Below are positions 8,575 through 16,089 of a stretch of DNA of 64,000 nt, one piece after another; within the stretch, counting starts at the first letter, position 1, and every line of letters starts with the position of its first letter. This DNA is from Lewinellaceae bacterium (GTDB lineage: Bacteria > Bacteroidota > Bacteroidia > Chitinophagales > Saprospiraceae). The notes beneath the pieces are model-generated. The model saw only the letters and a program-made list of their open reading frames with translations, did no database searches and had not been told where the DNA came from. The stretch lies in NCBI GenBank assembly GCA_016711435.1, contig JADJSY010000028.1, positions 1 to 64,000 of the forward strand. The letters are read 5' to 3'. The translations under genes were made by a program, and so were the position numbers.

Positions 8575-8720
8575 TTTGTGAAAAATTAAAAAATATTATC
8601 CCTCATTTATTTTAAGTAGGTTCGGGAATGCCTACTGAATGATCGGAAAATGTGAATGCCTACTCGTTCAAGGCTTTTCGGCAACCGCCTGATTATTGAA
8701 TTGCGCAATCAATAAGTTCT

Positions 8721-8924
8721 TTATACCACTTCGGGCGTTTGATTAAAAAAATGAGGCGTATCAGGAATATTTGCGGATTCATCGAACTGGATGGAACCAA
8801 TGGAGTCAATCGTAATAATGATGGATTTAAAGTTTTCTTTTTCCTCCGATGACAGGTTGCTCCATTGATCGGCGGATAACATAAAGCCCAAAGAAATCAG
8901 TAATGAAATGGTCCAGGATAACAT
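8721..8924 (-). CDS. small secreted protein (uncertain)
   Basis: 67 residues with a hydrophobic N-terminus (MLSWTISLLISLGFMLS) that could be a signal peptide, followed by a polar, acidic stretch with balanced composition. It is preceded by an AT-rich region and lies on the same strand as the lipoprotein gene 150 bases downstream. Short length and no recognisable family make it only a probable gene. Confidence 0.4.
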   Translation of the reverse strand: MLSWTISLLISLGFMLSADQWSNLSSEEKENFKSIIITIDSIGSIQFDESANIPDTPHFFNQTPEVV

Positions 8925-9249
8925 AATGTGTTACATGTTTGAGTGATTAAACAATATTGTTGGGTTGCTTTCGCAGTACAAAAGTGGGGGTAAAATGGCC
9001 GTTCGCACGGACAAAATCGGCTTTTCAGAACAGGGCAAAATCATGGAATAAAAAGTAATTAATTTTTATAAATTGCTGAATGTCAACAATATATTTATTT
9101 TTTTCATCTTGTTTTTTTGTTTTTTCCCATCATTTTCAAAAAGGACGTTCACACACGAAAAGAACAGTGTAAATTTGCTTTTTTACAATGACCTTACTTG
9201 TGTTAAGCAATTAATAATCAATAAATTGTAATTTATTCTGCCTTCAATT
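8925..9249 (+). promoter_or_regulatory. AT-rich upstream region with -7 element (9170-9177)
   Basis: 325 AT-rich bases without an open frame. TAAATTTG at 9170-9177 matches TAnnTTTG and would give a leader of about 65 bases for the gene starting at 9250. Runs of T at 9090-9130 may add curvature. Nothing else is seen. Confidence 0.5.
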
Positions 9250-10905
9250 ATGGACACACTTCATGAAATTATCCAGCTATTGGATCGCTATAAAGTGCGC
9301 CAGATAGAGGTACTCACGAATGCCTCAGAGGGGAAAGAGAGCCGCTATTTTGAGTGCTACGCAGGGATGCGCGACGGACGCTGGGAGTCCGAAGATGATA
9401 TGGCGATACATTTCGGCCTGGAGCCGGGTAGCAAAGCATTTACGCGATTTAAAAATGAAGTCAGGAAACGCCTGCAAAATTCTATCCTGTTTATCGATAC
9501 CAGCCTGCCCGAGTTCAATGATTACAACAGGGCTTCCATTACACTTACCCAACAGTGGGCCATCGCAAAAGTGCTGATGCACCGTGGCGCCCGGAGAGCG
9601 TTTATCGAAATGGCGGAGCAGATACTCAAAGTAGCCATTTATTATGAATTTCTGGACATCGTTGAGGAAGTATTGCGACACCTGATTACCTCTATTATGC
9701 CTTTCCCGCAATACAACAAGGATTTTTCCAGGTATATGAAAATGTATGAAGAGTATAAGGAAGCGCACGATGCGGAAAAATTTATCTGGAAATCTGTCAA
9801 TTCACTGATCTGGCCCCTGGTTACCCGCAAAGGGATTCCCTCGGAACACCTGGAGCCGATCATGCAACAAATAGAAGCGCTACGCCCCCTGGCCGAACGC
9901 TACCCTTACACGTTAATTCAGTCGCATTACCGCTCCATCGAACTGTACGGCCCCATTTTTAGCAACGACTGGGATACCGCATTGCGGAAAGCCAGGCAAG
10001 CAAAGTCTTTTTTTGAAGACAAACCTTCCAGGCCCATTTTTCACGTGCTCAAATTTGCGCAACAGGAATCTGCCTGCCTGATCATGTTGCTCCGATTTGA
10101 GGAAGCCCGGGCGCTGTGCAGAAAATCGATGGGAATGCTCACGGAAGGCATCTCCATGTGGTTTAAGTTTTGGGAGATGGATACGGTGGCCGCTTTCCAG
10201 TCGGGCGAGTACACCGATGCCTGGCAATCGGTCAGATCAGCCCTGCGCCATCCGCGTTTCAGCACCATTTCTATCATGGATCAGGAGTCGTGGCGGGTAT
10301 TCTACGGGTATTTATGCCTGATGGCTCGGCTGCGTATTTTATCGCTTTCGCCGAGGGAAAAAGGAGAAACCGAAAAGTTTCGCCTCAGCTCCTGGCTGAA
10401 TGATCTTCCATTGCACAGTACGGATAAACGCGGGGCAAATATTCCCATCCTGATTCTTCAAATGCTGTTTTTACTCACCGAGGAGCGCCTCGAAGAATTT
10501 GAAAACCGCACCGAAGCGCTACGGAAATACCGCCAGCGGAACCTGGAACTGGACTCCGAACACCTGCGCACAGATTGTTTTATCCGGCTGCTGGAATCGA
10601 TTACCAAGCACAACTACCAGATGAAGCGCATTGCCCAGGAATCGGGGAAATGGCTGGAAAAAATGAAAATGGGTAAAACGAATATCCTGGATTACTCGTA
10701 CGAACTGGAAATCATTCCCTACGAGCGGCAATGGGAGTGGACGGTGGAAGTGTTGAAAAAATCACGCACTGAAGCACTAAGTGGGCTGCAAAATTTAGTT
10801 AAATCCAAATCTTCTGTAACTCATAGATTTACATTGCTTTTTGTCCTTTGCAATTTTGCTCTTTTACTTATTTTTTCAGCAACTTCCCAACTTCCTTCCA
10901 GGTAA
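9250..10905 (+). CDS. large helical-repeat protein of unknown function
   Basis: 551 residues, no signal peptide. Apart from a short beta-like opening, nearly the whole chain reads as paired amphipathic helices of TPR/HAT type (for example AIAKVLMHRGARRAFIEMAE, ARALCRKSMGMLTEG). The N-terminal 90 residues (DTLHEIIQLLDRYKVRQIEV, then GMRDGRWESEDDMAIHFG) form a separate charged module. I know of no assigned function. The last 35 residues are translated from a copy of dispersed repeat R1 and look hydrophobic and artificial (FTLLFVLCNFALLLIF), so the ancestral stop may lie near 10800. The end overlaps the convergent deacetylase gene by 38 bases. Confidence 0.7.
   Translation: MDTLHEIIQLLDRYKVRQIEVLTNASEGKESRYFECYAGMRDGRWESEDDMAIHFGLEPGSKAFTRFKNEVRKRLQNSILFIDTSLPEFNDYNRASITLTQQWAIAKVLMHRGARRAFIEMAEQILKVAIYYEFLDIVEEVLRHLITSIMPFPQYNKDFSRYMKMYEEYKEAHDAEKFIWKSVNSLIWPLVTRKGIPSEHLEPIMQQIEALRPLAERYPYTLIQSHYRSIELYGPIFSNDWDTALRKARQAKSFFEDKPSRPIFHVLKFAQQESACLIMLLRFEEARALCRKSMGMLTEGISMWFKFWEMDTVAAFQSGEYTDAWQSVRSALRHPRFSTISIMDQESWRVFYGYLCLMARLRILSLSPREKGETEKFRLSSWLNDLPLHSTDKRGANIPILILQMLFLLTEERLEEFENRTEALRKYRQRNLELDSEHLRTDCFIRLLESITKHNYQMKRIAQESGKWLEKMKMGKTNILDYSYELEIIPYERQWEWTVEVLKKSRTEALSGLQNLVKSKSSVTHRFTLLFVLCNFALLLIFSATSQLPSR
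10790..10871. repeat. dispersed repeat R1, copy 2 (inside a 3' coding end)
   Basis: Same words as copy 1 (AATCTTCTGTAACTCAT, GCTTTTTGTCCTTTGCA). Here it has been read into the C-terminus of the 9250-10905 protein. The -7 box is degenerate in this copy (CAAAATTTA). Confidence 0.65.
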
Positions 10906-11803
10906 TCAGTTGAATGCCCTGTTCCCGGATCAGTTTTTTACACGCGTCACTGGTGAAATAATCGTAATCCGCCTGCCGCCAGCCGGCGTCCCATTGGTCC
11001 TTATGGCCATCCGTCATACCGGTCATTTCTTCGTTTTCGTAGGCCGTGTGGATCAGCAGCACGTTCACGCCCGGCTCCAGGCTACTCAAGGTTTTTATGT
11101 AATACTGCGCCATGCCGCCGCCATAGTCGGCCGGGTCGGCAGTAAATACCCGGTCGACGACTATATCCTGCTTGGTAACCAGCCGTTGAAATGCTTCAGG
11201 CGCCGTAGCCAGAAAATCGCGGCTGATCATAGACGGCACCTTGTAGATACGGCCTAATTTCAGGTAAAGATCAAAAAATTCGGGTTTTTGGAAAAACAAA
11301 CAGCCCATATGGCTGTCGAAATGGGTCGGTTCCAGGCCCATGGCTCTCGACTTTTCCACCTGCGCGCGCAGTTCCCGTTCCACCTCCTCCGGTTTTGCTT
11401 TGGAAGCAAAGGCGGCGCAATTGTGGTAAAAGTACCCGTTGGAATCGACGAGGCTGGCCACTTCCGAACGGGAGGCTACCGGCCCCCACTTGTACGGCCA
11501 CCATTCGCTGGTGAGTGTGAGGTGCAGGCCCAGGTCGTGGTTTGGATTTTTTTTGGCATAATCCGCTATTTCCGGCAGCCAGGGACAGGGAATCATCACG
11601 CTGGCGGAATTGACGATGCCATCCTGCATGGCTTTGATGCTGGCGGTATTTTCGGCGTGCGCCACTGCCAGGTCGTCGGAATGTACGATCAACAGTTTGG
11701 CGGTGGCCGGATAGCCGAGGCGCTCGGCCAGGGTCTTTTGTGTCTGGGAAAAACCGGTGAGGGACAGGGCAAGGCAAGCGAGGGTGCAGAGATGCTTGAT
11801 CAT
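10868..11803 (-). CDS. secreted YdjC/ChbG-family carbohydrate deacetylase
   Basis: 311 residues with a signal peptide (about 19 residues, ending TGFSQ). The YdjC fold is recognised by the metal-binding HSDDLA near residue 41, LGLHLTLTSEW near 92, and HFDSHMG near 161, then VLLIHTAYENEE. Members remove acetyl or amide-linked acyl groups from sugars such as chito-oligosaccharides; the signal peptide suggests it acts outside the cytoplasm on imported or wall-derived sugars. A -7 element TATCTTTG lies at 11841-11848 (minus strand), about 40 bases from the ATG. Confidence 0.88.
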   Translation of the reverse strand: MIKHLCTLACLALSLTGFSQTQKTLAERLGYPATAKLLIVHSDDLAVAHAENTASIKAMQDGIVNSASVMIPCPWLPEIADYAKKNPNHDLGLHLTLTSEWWPYKWGPVASRSEVASLVDSNGYFYHNCAAFASKAKPEEVERELRAQVEKSRAMGLEPTHFDSHMGCLFFQKPEFFDLYLKLGRIYKVPSMISRDFLATAPEAFQRLVTKQDIVVDRVFTADPADYGGGMAQYYIKTLSSLEPGVNVLLIHTAYENEEMTGMTDGHKDQWDAGWRQADYDYFTSDACKKLIREQGIQLITWKEVGKLLKK

Positions 11804-11840
11804 GGGTTGGCTATGAATTGAGTACTTGATTATTTAGTTC

Positions 11841-11848
11841 CAAAGATA
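11841..11848 (-). promoter_or_regulatory. putative -7 element for the deacetylase gene
   Basis: TATCTTTG on the minus strand, exact TAnnTTTG match, 38 bases from the start codon at 11803. Confidence 0.5.
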
Positions 11849-11907
11849 ATCAGGCATAACCTATTGTAAAAATCCAAAGCAGAAATTGAAGCGCGCTCCT
11901 TACAGCC

Positions 11908-12062
11908 CAATGCCATTGACTTAGCGAAGAGGTGTCATCTGCGACGCAGGAGCAAGTGACATCTCTTCGCGGAAACTTACTGGATAACGATCGTTTCGAG
12001 ATGTCACCTCCTTCCTTCGTCAGGAGATGACACCTCTTCACTACCTTTAGTCAATGACATTG
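11908..12062. mobile_element. 155-bp palindromic element E1, copy 1
   Basis: Arms of about 60 bases in inverted orientation with the words GAAGAGGTGTCATCT and GTGACATCTC, flanked by CAATGCCATTGAC and GTCAATGACATTG. A second copy, inverted, is at 36527-36686 in the centre of a giant palindrome. It encodes nothing. This is the form of a MITE or a fold-back element. It separates the divergent deacetylase and marC genes. Confidence 0.7.
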
Positions 12063-12084
12063 CCTTACACCCTGCCGAAATGTA

Positions 12085-12092
12085 TACTTTTG
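12085..12092 (+). promoter_or_regulatory. putative promoter of marC-ubiA-purN
   Basis: TACTTTTG at 12085-12092 with a TTG at 12060-12062 about 22 bases upstream, close to the -33/-7 arrangement of Bacteroidota. It overlaps the in-frame ATG at 12080, so translation must begin at ATG 12119. Confidence 0.6.
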
Positions 12093-12118
12093 CAGCGTTC
12101 ACAGCACAGAACCAAATT

Positions 12119-12745
12119 ATGGAATTCTTTTTCGCTATTCTTTTTTCCTTGTTTTCCATCGTGGATCCGCCCGGCGCTATTCCTGTCTACGTAGCGTTGA
12201 CGGCAGGCAGGCCCCGGCCCGAGCGCAATAAAATTGCCCTGATGACCAGCGTGTATTTTATGCTGATCTTAGTCAGTTTCTTCCTGGCGGGCACCTACAT
12301 CCTCAGTTTTTTCGGCATTACGGTGCATGCGCTGCGCATTGCAGGCGGTTTGACCCTGATGATCAGCGGTTTTGCGCTCATGTCGGGGCGTTTTAACAAA
12401 GAGCGCGGCTTTGATAAAAATGCGGAAAAACAATCGCAGGAACGCACCGATGTTGCCTTTTCGCCTATGGCCATGCCGATGCTGTCCGGGCCGGGTTCTA
12501 TTTCCTATCTCATTACCCAGTACAGCCAGCACCCCGACTGGGGGCAGCGCGCCATGATTGTGGCTGCGATTGTTGCGGTGGCTTTTTTGGTATGGATGTG
12601 TCTGCGGGTGGCGCCGTTCCTATTCAGGGTGTTCGGTACAGGCGGATTGAATGCCATTGCCCGCATCATGGGCTTTATTGTAATTGCCATCGGGGTCCAG
12701 TTTATCGTAGACGGACTGGTGCACCTGGTACAGGAAATGAACTGA
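12119..12745 (+). CDS. MarC-family integral membrane protein
   Basis: 208 residues from ATG 12119; the frame opens earlier at 12080 but a promoter lies across that codon. Six hydrophobic helices are seen; the first contains the family signature FSIVDPPGAIPVY, and helix 2-3 carries RIAGGLTLMISGFALM. MarC (UPF0056) proteins are inner-membrane proteins without a proven transport substrate; the older link to multiple antibiotic resistance has not held up. First gene of a tight operon: the prenyltransferase starts 6 bases after its stop. Confidence 0.9.
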   Translation: MEFFFAILFSLFSIVDPPGAIPVYVALTAGRPRPERNKIALMTSVYFMLILVSFFLAGTYILSFFGITVHALRIAGGLTLMISGFALMSGRFNKERGFDKNAEKQSQERTDVAFSPMAMPMLSGPGSISYLITQYSQHPDWGQRAMIVAAIVAVAFLVWMCLRVAPFLFRVFGTGGLNAIARIMGFIVIAIGVQFIVDGLVHLVQEMN

Positions 12746-12751
12746 TTATTT

Positions 12752-13615
12752 ATGAAGAATTACCTCTCTCTTATCAAATTCAGTCATACCATTTTTGCGC
12801 TGCCATTTGCCCTGACCGGTTTTTTTATAGCCCTGAGCGTACAAGGCAGCGGTATCGACTGGCTGAAATTGCTGCTGGTGGTGTTGTGCATGGTATTTGC
12901 CCGCAGCGCGGCTATGGCTTTCAACCGCTACCTCGACCGCGATGTGGACGCCGTCAATCCGCGTACCAAAATCAGGGAAATACCGGCCGGGTTGATTTCA
13001 GCCAGGTCTGCCCTGCTTTTTGTGATGGCCAACTGCGTGTTGTTCGTCATAGCCACCTGGTTTCTCAACACGCTTTGTTTTTTCCTGTCGCCGGTAGCGC
13101 TGGCGGTCGTGCTGGGTTATAGTTATACCAAACGTTTTACCTGGCTCTGCCATGTCGTGCTGGGACTGGGACTGAGCCTCGCACCGATTGGCGCCTACTT
13201 AGCCGTCATGGGCCGTTTCGACTGGATTCCGGTGCTGTACAGCCTCGCCGTACTGTTGTGGGTGGCGGGTTTTGACGTTATTTATGCTTTGCAGGACGAG
13301 GAGTTCGACCGTTCCAACCAGTTGTACTCCATACCTTCCTTTTTTGGAAAAAAACAGGCCCTTCGCATGTCCGAATGGATGCACCTCGGCACGGCCTTGC
13401 TGATGGTAACTGCAGCCAAGGAATTGCTGGCAACCGTGCCGCATACGGGCTGGCTGCTTTGGATCGGCACCGGCATTTTCCTCGTTTTGCTGCTCTATCA
13501 GCATTTAATCGTCAAGGCCGATGATTTGAGCCGGGTAAACCTCGCGTTTTTTACCACCAACGGCATTGCAAGCCTGTTGTTCGGCATCCTGGCAATTGTA
13601 GATTTGTTGACCTGA
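12752..13615 (+). CDS. UbiA-family prenyltransferase (probable menaquinone, MqnP-type)
   Basis: 287 residues, about eight to nine membrane helices. The two Asp-rich motifs of UbiA enzymes are present: NRYLDRDVDAVNPRT and DVIYALQDEEFDR, which bind Mg-diphosphate of the polyprenyl donor. It is annotated in many genomes as 4-hydroxybenzoate polyprenyltransferase, but Bacteroidota lack ubiquinone; in lineages using the futalosine route this protein (MqnP) prenylates the naphthoate precursor of menaquinone. No other mqn genes are in the window, so the pathway is inferred. It lies between marC and purN with gaps of 6 and 4 bases. Confidence 0.88.
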   Translation: MKNYLSLIKFSHTIFALPFALTGFFIALSVQGSGIDWLKLLLVVLCMVFARSAAMAFNRYLDRDVDAVNPRTKIREIPAGLISARSALLFVMANCVLFVIATWFLNTLCFFLSPVALAVVLGYSYTKRFTWLCHVVLGLGLSLAPIGAYLAVMGRFDWIPVLYSLAVLLWVAGFDVIYALQDEEFDRSNQLYSIPSFFGKKQALRMSEWMHLGTALLMVTAAKELLATVPHTGWLLWIGTGIFLVLLLYQHLIVKADDLSRVNLAFFTTNGIASLLFGILAIVDLLT

Positions 13616-13619
13616 ACGT

Positions 13620-14189
13620 ATGAAAAACATCGCCATTTTTGCTTCCGGCGGCGGCTCCAATGCCCGTAAAATCATCGAACATTTCCAGGAATCCGCCATT
13701 GGAAGGGTCGTTTTGGTGGTTTCCAATAAAAAAGATGCGGGCGTACTCGACATTGCCCGCGAGCATAATATCCCGACATATATCCTCCAGCGCCCTTTAT
13801 TTTACGAAACCAAAGAAATTTTACCGGTTTTGCAAGATCATGCGGTCGACTTGATCGTATTGGCCGGTTTTTTGTGGTTAGTACCCGGCTATCTCGTGCA
13901 GGCCTTTCCACGGAAAATTGTGAATATTCATCCGGCCTTGTTGCCGCAGTTTGGAGGCAAGGGAATGTACGGGGGGCATGTGCATGCAGCAGTGAAGGCC
14001 GCCGGAGTTAACGTGTCGGGCATTACCATCCATTTTGCCAATGAACACTACGACGAAGGCGATATTATTTTTCAGACATCCTGCTCCTTGAACGAAACAG
14101 ACACTCCCGAAACCATTGCCCGGAAAGTGTTGGCACTGGAACACGAACACTACCCGAGGGTGATTGAGGGGATGTTGAGGGGAGTTTGA
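13620..14189 (+). CDS. purN: phosphoribosylglycinamide formyltransferase
   Basis: 189 residues, normal for PurN. It transfers the formyl group of 10-formyl-THF to GAR in step 3 of purine synthesis. The N-terminal phosphate-binding loop FASGGGSNARKI, the NIHPALLP segment with the catalytic His and the HFANEHYDEGDIIFQ motif with the catalytic Asp are all present. Last gene of the marC operon; 4 bases separate it from ubiA. A long palindrome directly after the stop probably ends the transcript. The formyl donor could be supplied by the formate-THF ligase encoded at 42-44 kb. Confidence 0.95.
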   Translation: MKNIAIFASGGGSNARKIIEHFQESAIGRVVLVVSNKKDAGVLDIAREHNIPTYILQRPLFYETKEILPVLQDHAVDLIVLAGFLWLVPGYLVQAFPRKIVNIHPALLPQFGGKGMYGGHVHAAVKAAGVNVSGITIHFANEHYDEGDIIFQTSCSLNETDTPETIARKVLALEHEHYPRVIEGMLRGV

Positions 14190-14192
14190 AAG

Positions 14193-14295
14193 GTTGATGG
14201 TTTGATAGTTGAGATTGTTGAGGGTTGAGGGTGGTAACTCAAGCCTTAGTTACCACCCTCAACCCTCAACAATCTCAACTATCCAACCATCAACC
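14193..14295. repeat. long palindrome of the GGTGGTAA..TTACCACC family
   Basis: Arms of about 45 bases close perfectly over most of their length around GGTGGTAACTCAAGCCTT/AGTTACCACC. It begins 4 bases after the purN stop and is a likely terminator of that operon. Confidence 0.8.
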
Positions 14296-14348
14296 CCTTA
14301 AAAAAAGTCATTAATCCGTTGGCCTAACCGCCAACATCAACCGATAGT

Positions 14349-15980
14349 ATGTATTATAATAAATTACTCCTGATTTGCGCCTGGAGCGCATTTTTCGCCT
14401 TCGGCACACCAGTTGCCGCCACTGCTCAAACCTATTCTTCACATCTTAAAAGCGCCAACGAAGCCTTCAACAAAGGAAATTTTGCCACTGCGGGCGAACA
14501 GTATGAAAATGCCGCCCGCCTGAAAGAAAACAAGCCGGAAACCATGTACAAGGCCGCCGAATGTTATTACCGCATGCGGAATTACGTAAAAGCGGTCGAG
14601 TGTTATGATCTGGCAAAAGACGAGTTTAAAAGACATGAACTGGCCGGATTGCGCTACGCCCGTTCGCTCAAACAAACGGAGCAATACGCCCCGGCCATCG
14701 AGGCATTCAAAAACTTTGCCCGCAAGTATCGAGGTTCCCGCAAGGCGCAAGTGATTGCCGTCGTGCAAAACGACATCAAAGGCTGCGAACTGGCCCTGCA
14801 AATGGCTGCTGCCAAAATGGAGACCGGCACCGCCCGCTCCCTGCCCGATGGCATCAATACGCCCGCCAATGATTTTGCCCCCTTACCCTGGTCGTCCGAT
14901 CTGCTTTACTACTCCGGTTTTGTCGGCAAAAAAGTATCGCTCCTGCGTTCGATGCGCGAAGGAGCCAACTGGCAGCAAGCCGACTCTGCCAGGGGCCTGC
15001 CGGAATCCGTCACCAGCCGCTTTGGAAACGGCGTGTTTTCGCAGGACGGCAAACGGTTTTACTGTACCCAATGCGATGAAGCGCCGCCTTTGGAAAGAGC
15101 CGGCAATGGCCTGCGGACAAGTTGCGCTATCTATGGACTTCGTTTTGAAGGAGAACGCTGGAGCGAACCGGAACGGCTGCGCAGCTACATCAATATGCCC
15201 AACCATACCAGTATGCACCCCTGCGTGGCGGAAGAACAAGGCCGCGAATTGCTGTTCTTTGCCAGCGACCGCGAAGGAGGCTTCGGCGGACTGGATTTAT
15301 ATGCCTGTGCCCGGCCTTTGGACTCCGGCGAATTTGATTTTTCTTTCCCCCAAAACCTCGGTGAAGTGATTAACACCGGCGGCGACGAAATCAGCCCTTT
15401 CTACGAACCGGCCGCTCAAACCCTGTGGTTCAGCAGCAATGGTCATATTTCGCTGGGCGGACTGGATATTTTTAAAACGACCCGAAACGTCGGCAAATGG
15501 GGCAAACCCGAAAACCCGGGCTGGCCGCTCAATTCACCGGCCGACGATTTGTTTTTCTCCAAGGTGTTGAATGATAAAAAAGGCGGCGGGTTCTTTGTTT
15601 CCAATCGCCGGGTGGAAGGTCGCAAACCCGGCACCCTCGACGAGGATATTTTCGAGTATGTTCCCGGAAATTCCACTGCGCAAGCCGCCTACACCACACC
15701 AGAACGCAGCAGCCCGGATAGTATGGAAATATCTGATAACCAATTGGTTTTCAGGGTGCATTTGGAAATTCAACCTGATTTTGAACCGAACGACATCCGT
15801 TATGGCGCTTTGCATTCCATCGGCACCTTAATGGCTCGTCCGCTGCCCGAACAGGGCATGCAACGGATCATGCTCGGCGATTTCAGCGACATGACCAAAG
15901 CCGAAACAGCCGTTCAATTGCTCCGGGAAAGCGGCGCATTTCCGCAGGCTTTTGTGATACAGCCGGAAGGAATGAAGTAA
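14349..15980 (+). CDS. PorE-like TPR/WD40-propeller/SPOR envelope protein
   Basis: 543 residues with a signal peptide ending near VAATAQT. N-terminal TPR repeats (residues about 30-160: NEAFNKGNFATAGEQYENAA), then a PD40/WD40-like beta-propeller with the repeat words LLFFASDREGGFGGLDLY and TLWFSSNGHISLGGLDIF, then a C-terminal SPOR-like segment (IMLGDFSDMTKAETAVQLL). The combination resembles PorE, the peptidoglycan-associated component of T9SS, and other envelope proteins of this class, but lacks the OmpA-like C-terminal domain. A second, longer relative is at 21536-24504. It converges with the subtilase gene; a palindrome fills the gap. Confidence 0.75.
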   Translation: MYYNKLLLICAWSAFFAFGTPVAATAQTYSSHLKSANEAFNKGNFATAGEQYENAARLKENKPETMYKAAECYYRMRNYVKAVECYDLAKDEFKRHELAGLRYARSLKQTEQYAPAIEAFKNFARKYRGSRKAQVIAVVQNDIKGCELALQMAAAKMETGTARSLPDGINTPANDFAPLPWSSDLLYYSGFVGKKVSLLRSMREGANWQQADSARGLPESVTSRFGNGVFSQDGKRFYCTQCDEAPPLERAGNGLRTSCAIYGLRFEGERWSEPERLRSYINMPNHTSMHPCVAEEQGRELLFFASDREGGFGGLDLYACARPLDSGEFDFSFPQNLGEVINTGGDEISPFYEPAAQTLWFSSNGHISLGGLDIFKTTRNVGKWGKPENPGWPLNSPADDLFFSKVLNDKKGGGFFVSNRRVEGRKPGTLDEDIFEYVPGNSTAQAAYTTPERSSPDSMEISDNQLVFRVHLEIQPDFEPNDIRYGALHSIGTLMARPLPEQGMQRIMLGDFSDMTKAETAVQLLRESGAFPQAFVIQPEGMK

Positions 15981-16089
15981 GTGAGTCGTGAGTCGTGAAT
16001 CGTGAGTCGTGAGTGGCATATCGTTAGAAGAATGTTGAGAACATTCTTCTAACGATATGCCACTCACTACTCACTACTCACTACTCACT
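15981..16089. repeat. palindrome filling a convergent intergenic space
   Basis: Arms of the repeated word GTGAGTCGTGA / ACTCACTACTC close on a perfect inner stem GGCATATCGTTAGAAGAATG with its complement. It spans exactly from the stop of the + strand gene to the stop of the subtilase gene, a position suited to a bidirectional terminator. Confidence 0.75.

Noticed and set aside
12080..12118. Longer N-terminus for the MarC protein from ATG 12080
   Set aside because: The promoter element TACTTTTG lies across this segment and the added residues do not fit the family.
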